DNA of 6,906 nucleotides from Desulfobacterales bacterium. GTDB taxonomy: Bacteria; Desulfobacterota; Desulfobacteria; Desulfobacterales; C00003060. Position numbers and translations under genes: made by a program. Location: contig CP070769.1 in the NCBI GenBank assembly GCA_020347085.1, positions 787,592 through 794,497 on the forward strand, in the 5' to 3' direction. Shown here one piece after another: positions 6,438 to 6,906 of this stretch. The notes under the pieces were generated by a model. The model ran no database searches. It worked only from the letters and a program-made list of their open reading frames with translations, and was not told where the DNA came from. Each line of letters opens with the position of its first letter. Within the stretch, counting starts at the first letter, position 1.

Positions 6438-6726
6438 CATAACTCTCAATTGCATAACCAGAACACGAAGGGATTTAAGAATCAGTGTAGTCTGTGTGAA
6501 GCTCTCCAGGTGGCCCATTGGCTCTGGGTGGGGGCTTGGATTTCAGAAGCCATAAACCGAGATGCTTGAGTATTTTTTAGATGACCTCGTCGTCCTCAAT
6601 GAAGATGATCCGCATTTGCCCCTGACATTTGGAACATGTTAGGGGATCTACTTCGTAAATTTTTTGTATCAATCTTGCCCAATTCTTACGGTATGCCTTA
6701 CATGATTTCTCCGGTTCCAAAGGGTA
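6430..6726 (-). pseudogene. Decayed C-terminal remnant of an IS91-like transposase
   Basis: Read on the - strand, the sequence gives CKAYRKNWARLIQKIYEVD, then PLTCSKCQGQMRIIFIEDDEVI, a stop, KILKHLGLW, later a PPP stretch and DYTDS, a second stop, and YAIESYAA before a final TGA. This pattern (NWARLIQKIYEVDPL, CxKC, IEDxEVIxKILKHLGLW, proline-rich tail, DYxDS) is what I remember from the C-terminal tail of IS91-type (Y2) transposases in deltaproteobacteria; family assignment is less certain than the transposase call. Two in-frame TAA codons (6577-6579 and 6475-6477) probably replaced lysine and glutamine codons. The frame closes at TGA (6727-6729) upstream, and the catalytic N-terminal part is absent. 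The fragment cannot be functional. It sits between two REP-like palindromes. Confidence 0.72.
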
Positions 6727-6776
6727 TCAAGCAATCTTGGTTATCCTTTTTGCGTTTACGAAAACATGCCAGAATG

Positions 6777-6796
6777 CCCCGCCCCTTGGGGCGGGG
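6777..6796. repeat. REP-like palindrome, copy 2
   Basis: CCCCGCCCC, a TT centre and GGGGCGGGG form a perfect 9-bp stem. AATG precedes it and ATGAATGAC follows. Layout and outer bases match copy 1 at 6211-6230; only the inner part of the stem differs. Confidence 0.65.
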
Positions 6797-6818
6797 ATGA
6801 ATGACATCCTTATTGATT

Positions 6819-6839
6819 CCTCTCCCCTGGAGGGAGGGG
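6819..6839. repeat. C-rich/G-rich inverted repeat
   Basis: CCTCTCCC, a CTGGA loop and GGGAGGGG form an 8-bp stem with one G-T pair. It runs into the purine tract at 6829-6858 and is probably part of a dispersed intergenic repeat. Confidence 0.5.
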
Positions 6840-6858
6840 AAAAAGGGGAGGGGGAAGA
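6829..6858 (+). repeat. 30-bp homopurine tract with a G-quadruplex motif
   Basis: All 30 bases on the + strand are A or G. Within it, 6832-6854 reads G3-A-G4-A5-G4-A-G5, four runs of three or more G with loops of 1, 5 and 1 nt, which meets the standard intramolecular G-quadruplex pattern. Confidence 0.6.
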
Positions 6859-6887
6859 TTGACGAGTTCTTCACCCCCACCTCGGTC

Positions 6888-6906
6888 CTCCCCCATCAAG
6901 GGGGAG
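6888..6906. repeat. Palindrome CTCCCCC-ATCAA-GGGGGAG at the window edge
   Basis: Perfect 7-bp arms enclose a 5-nt loop and end exactly at the window edge, so the element may extend further. The preceding CACCCCCACC looks like part of the same C-rich repeat. Confidence 0.55.

Noticed and set aside
6392..6568. Inverted 10-mer CAAGCATCTC / GAGATGCTTG 158 bp apart
   Set aside because: One such match is expected by chance in about 1 kb, and it overlaps the transposase remnant without a structural reason.
6698..6880. 60-codon - strand open frame at the right edge
   Set aside because: It runs through palindromic repeats and its translation is a low-complexity product of those repeats (PLPFFPSLQGRG, HPRPKGRG).
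5882..6906. CRISPR array or tRNA gene in the gene-poor right part
   Set aside because: The repeats are not regularly spaced with unique spacers, and no cloverleaf or CCA-type end was found.

Overview
The window looks like a chromosomal segment from a Gram-negative, probably anaerobic bacterium. A member of the Desulfobacterota (the former Deltaproteobacteria) is my best guess. That rests on an archease-RtcB pair beside a class A penicillin-binding protein, moderate GC content, Shine-Dalgarno starts with GTG and ATG, and palindromic GC-rich intergenic repeats of a kind I associate with that group. It is an inference, not a proof.

The left part (about 1-4146) is conserved housekeeping sequence on the + strand. 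It begins inside an archease gene, continues after a 319-bp gap with a complete RtcB RNA ligase gene, and then, only 4 nt after the RtcB stop, a PBP1A-type peptidoglycan synthase gene. Archease is the known activator of RtcB, so the first two genes form an RNA-repair/tRNA-ligation module. The PBP1A gene is interrupted by one in-frame TAG that falls exactly on the codon for the catalytic lysine of the transpeptidase SxxK motif. The reading frame is otherwise intact on both sides.

The middle part (4147-5881) starts with an AT-rich spacer holding two related copies of a roughly 48-nt hairpin element. It is followed by a gene for a 505-residue GHKL-type (Hsp90/MutL/MORC-like) ATPase with a long acidic linker and an unrecognised C-terminal domain. 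No partner gene is visible.

The right part (5882-6906) has no intact gene. It contains assorted inverted repeats, two REP-like GC-rich palindromes of the same architecture, a decayed C-terminal remnant of an IS91-like transposase on the - strand between them, and at the edge a G-quadruplex-capable purine tract beside further palindromes. This end looks like a landing zone for repeats and mobile DNA.
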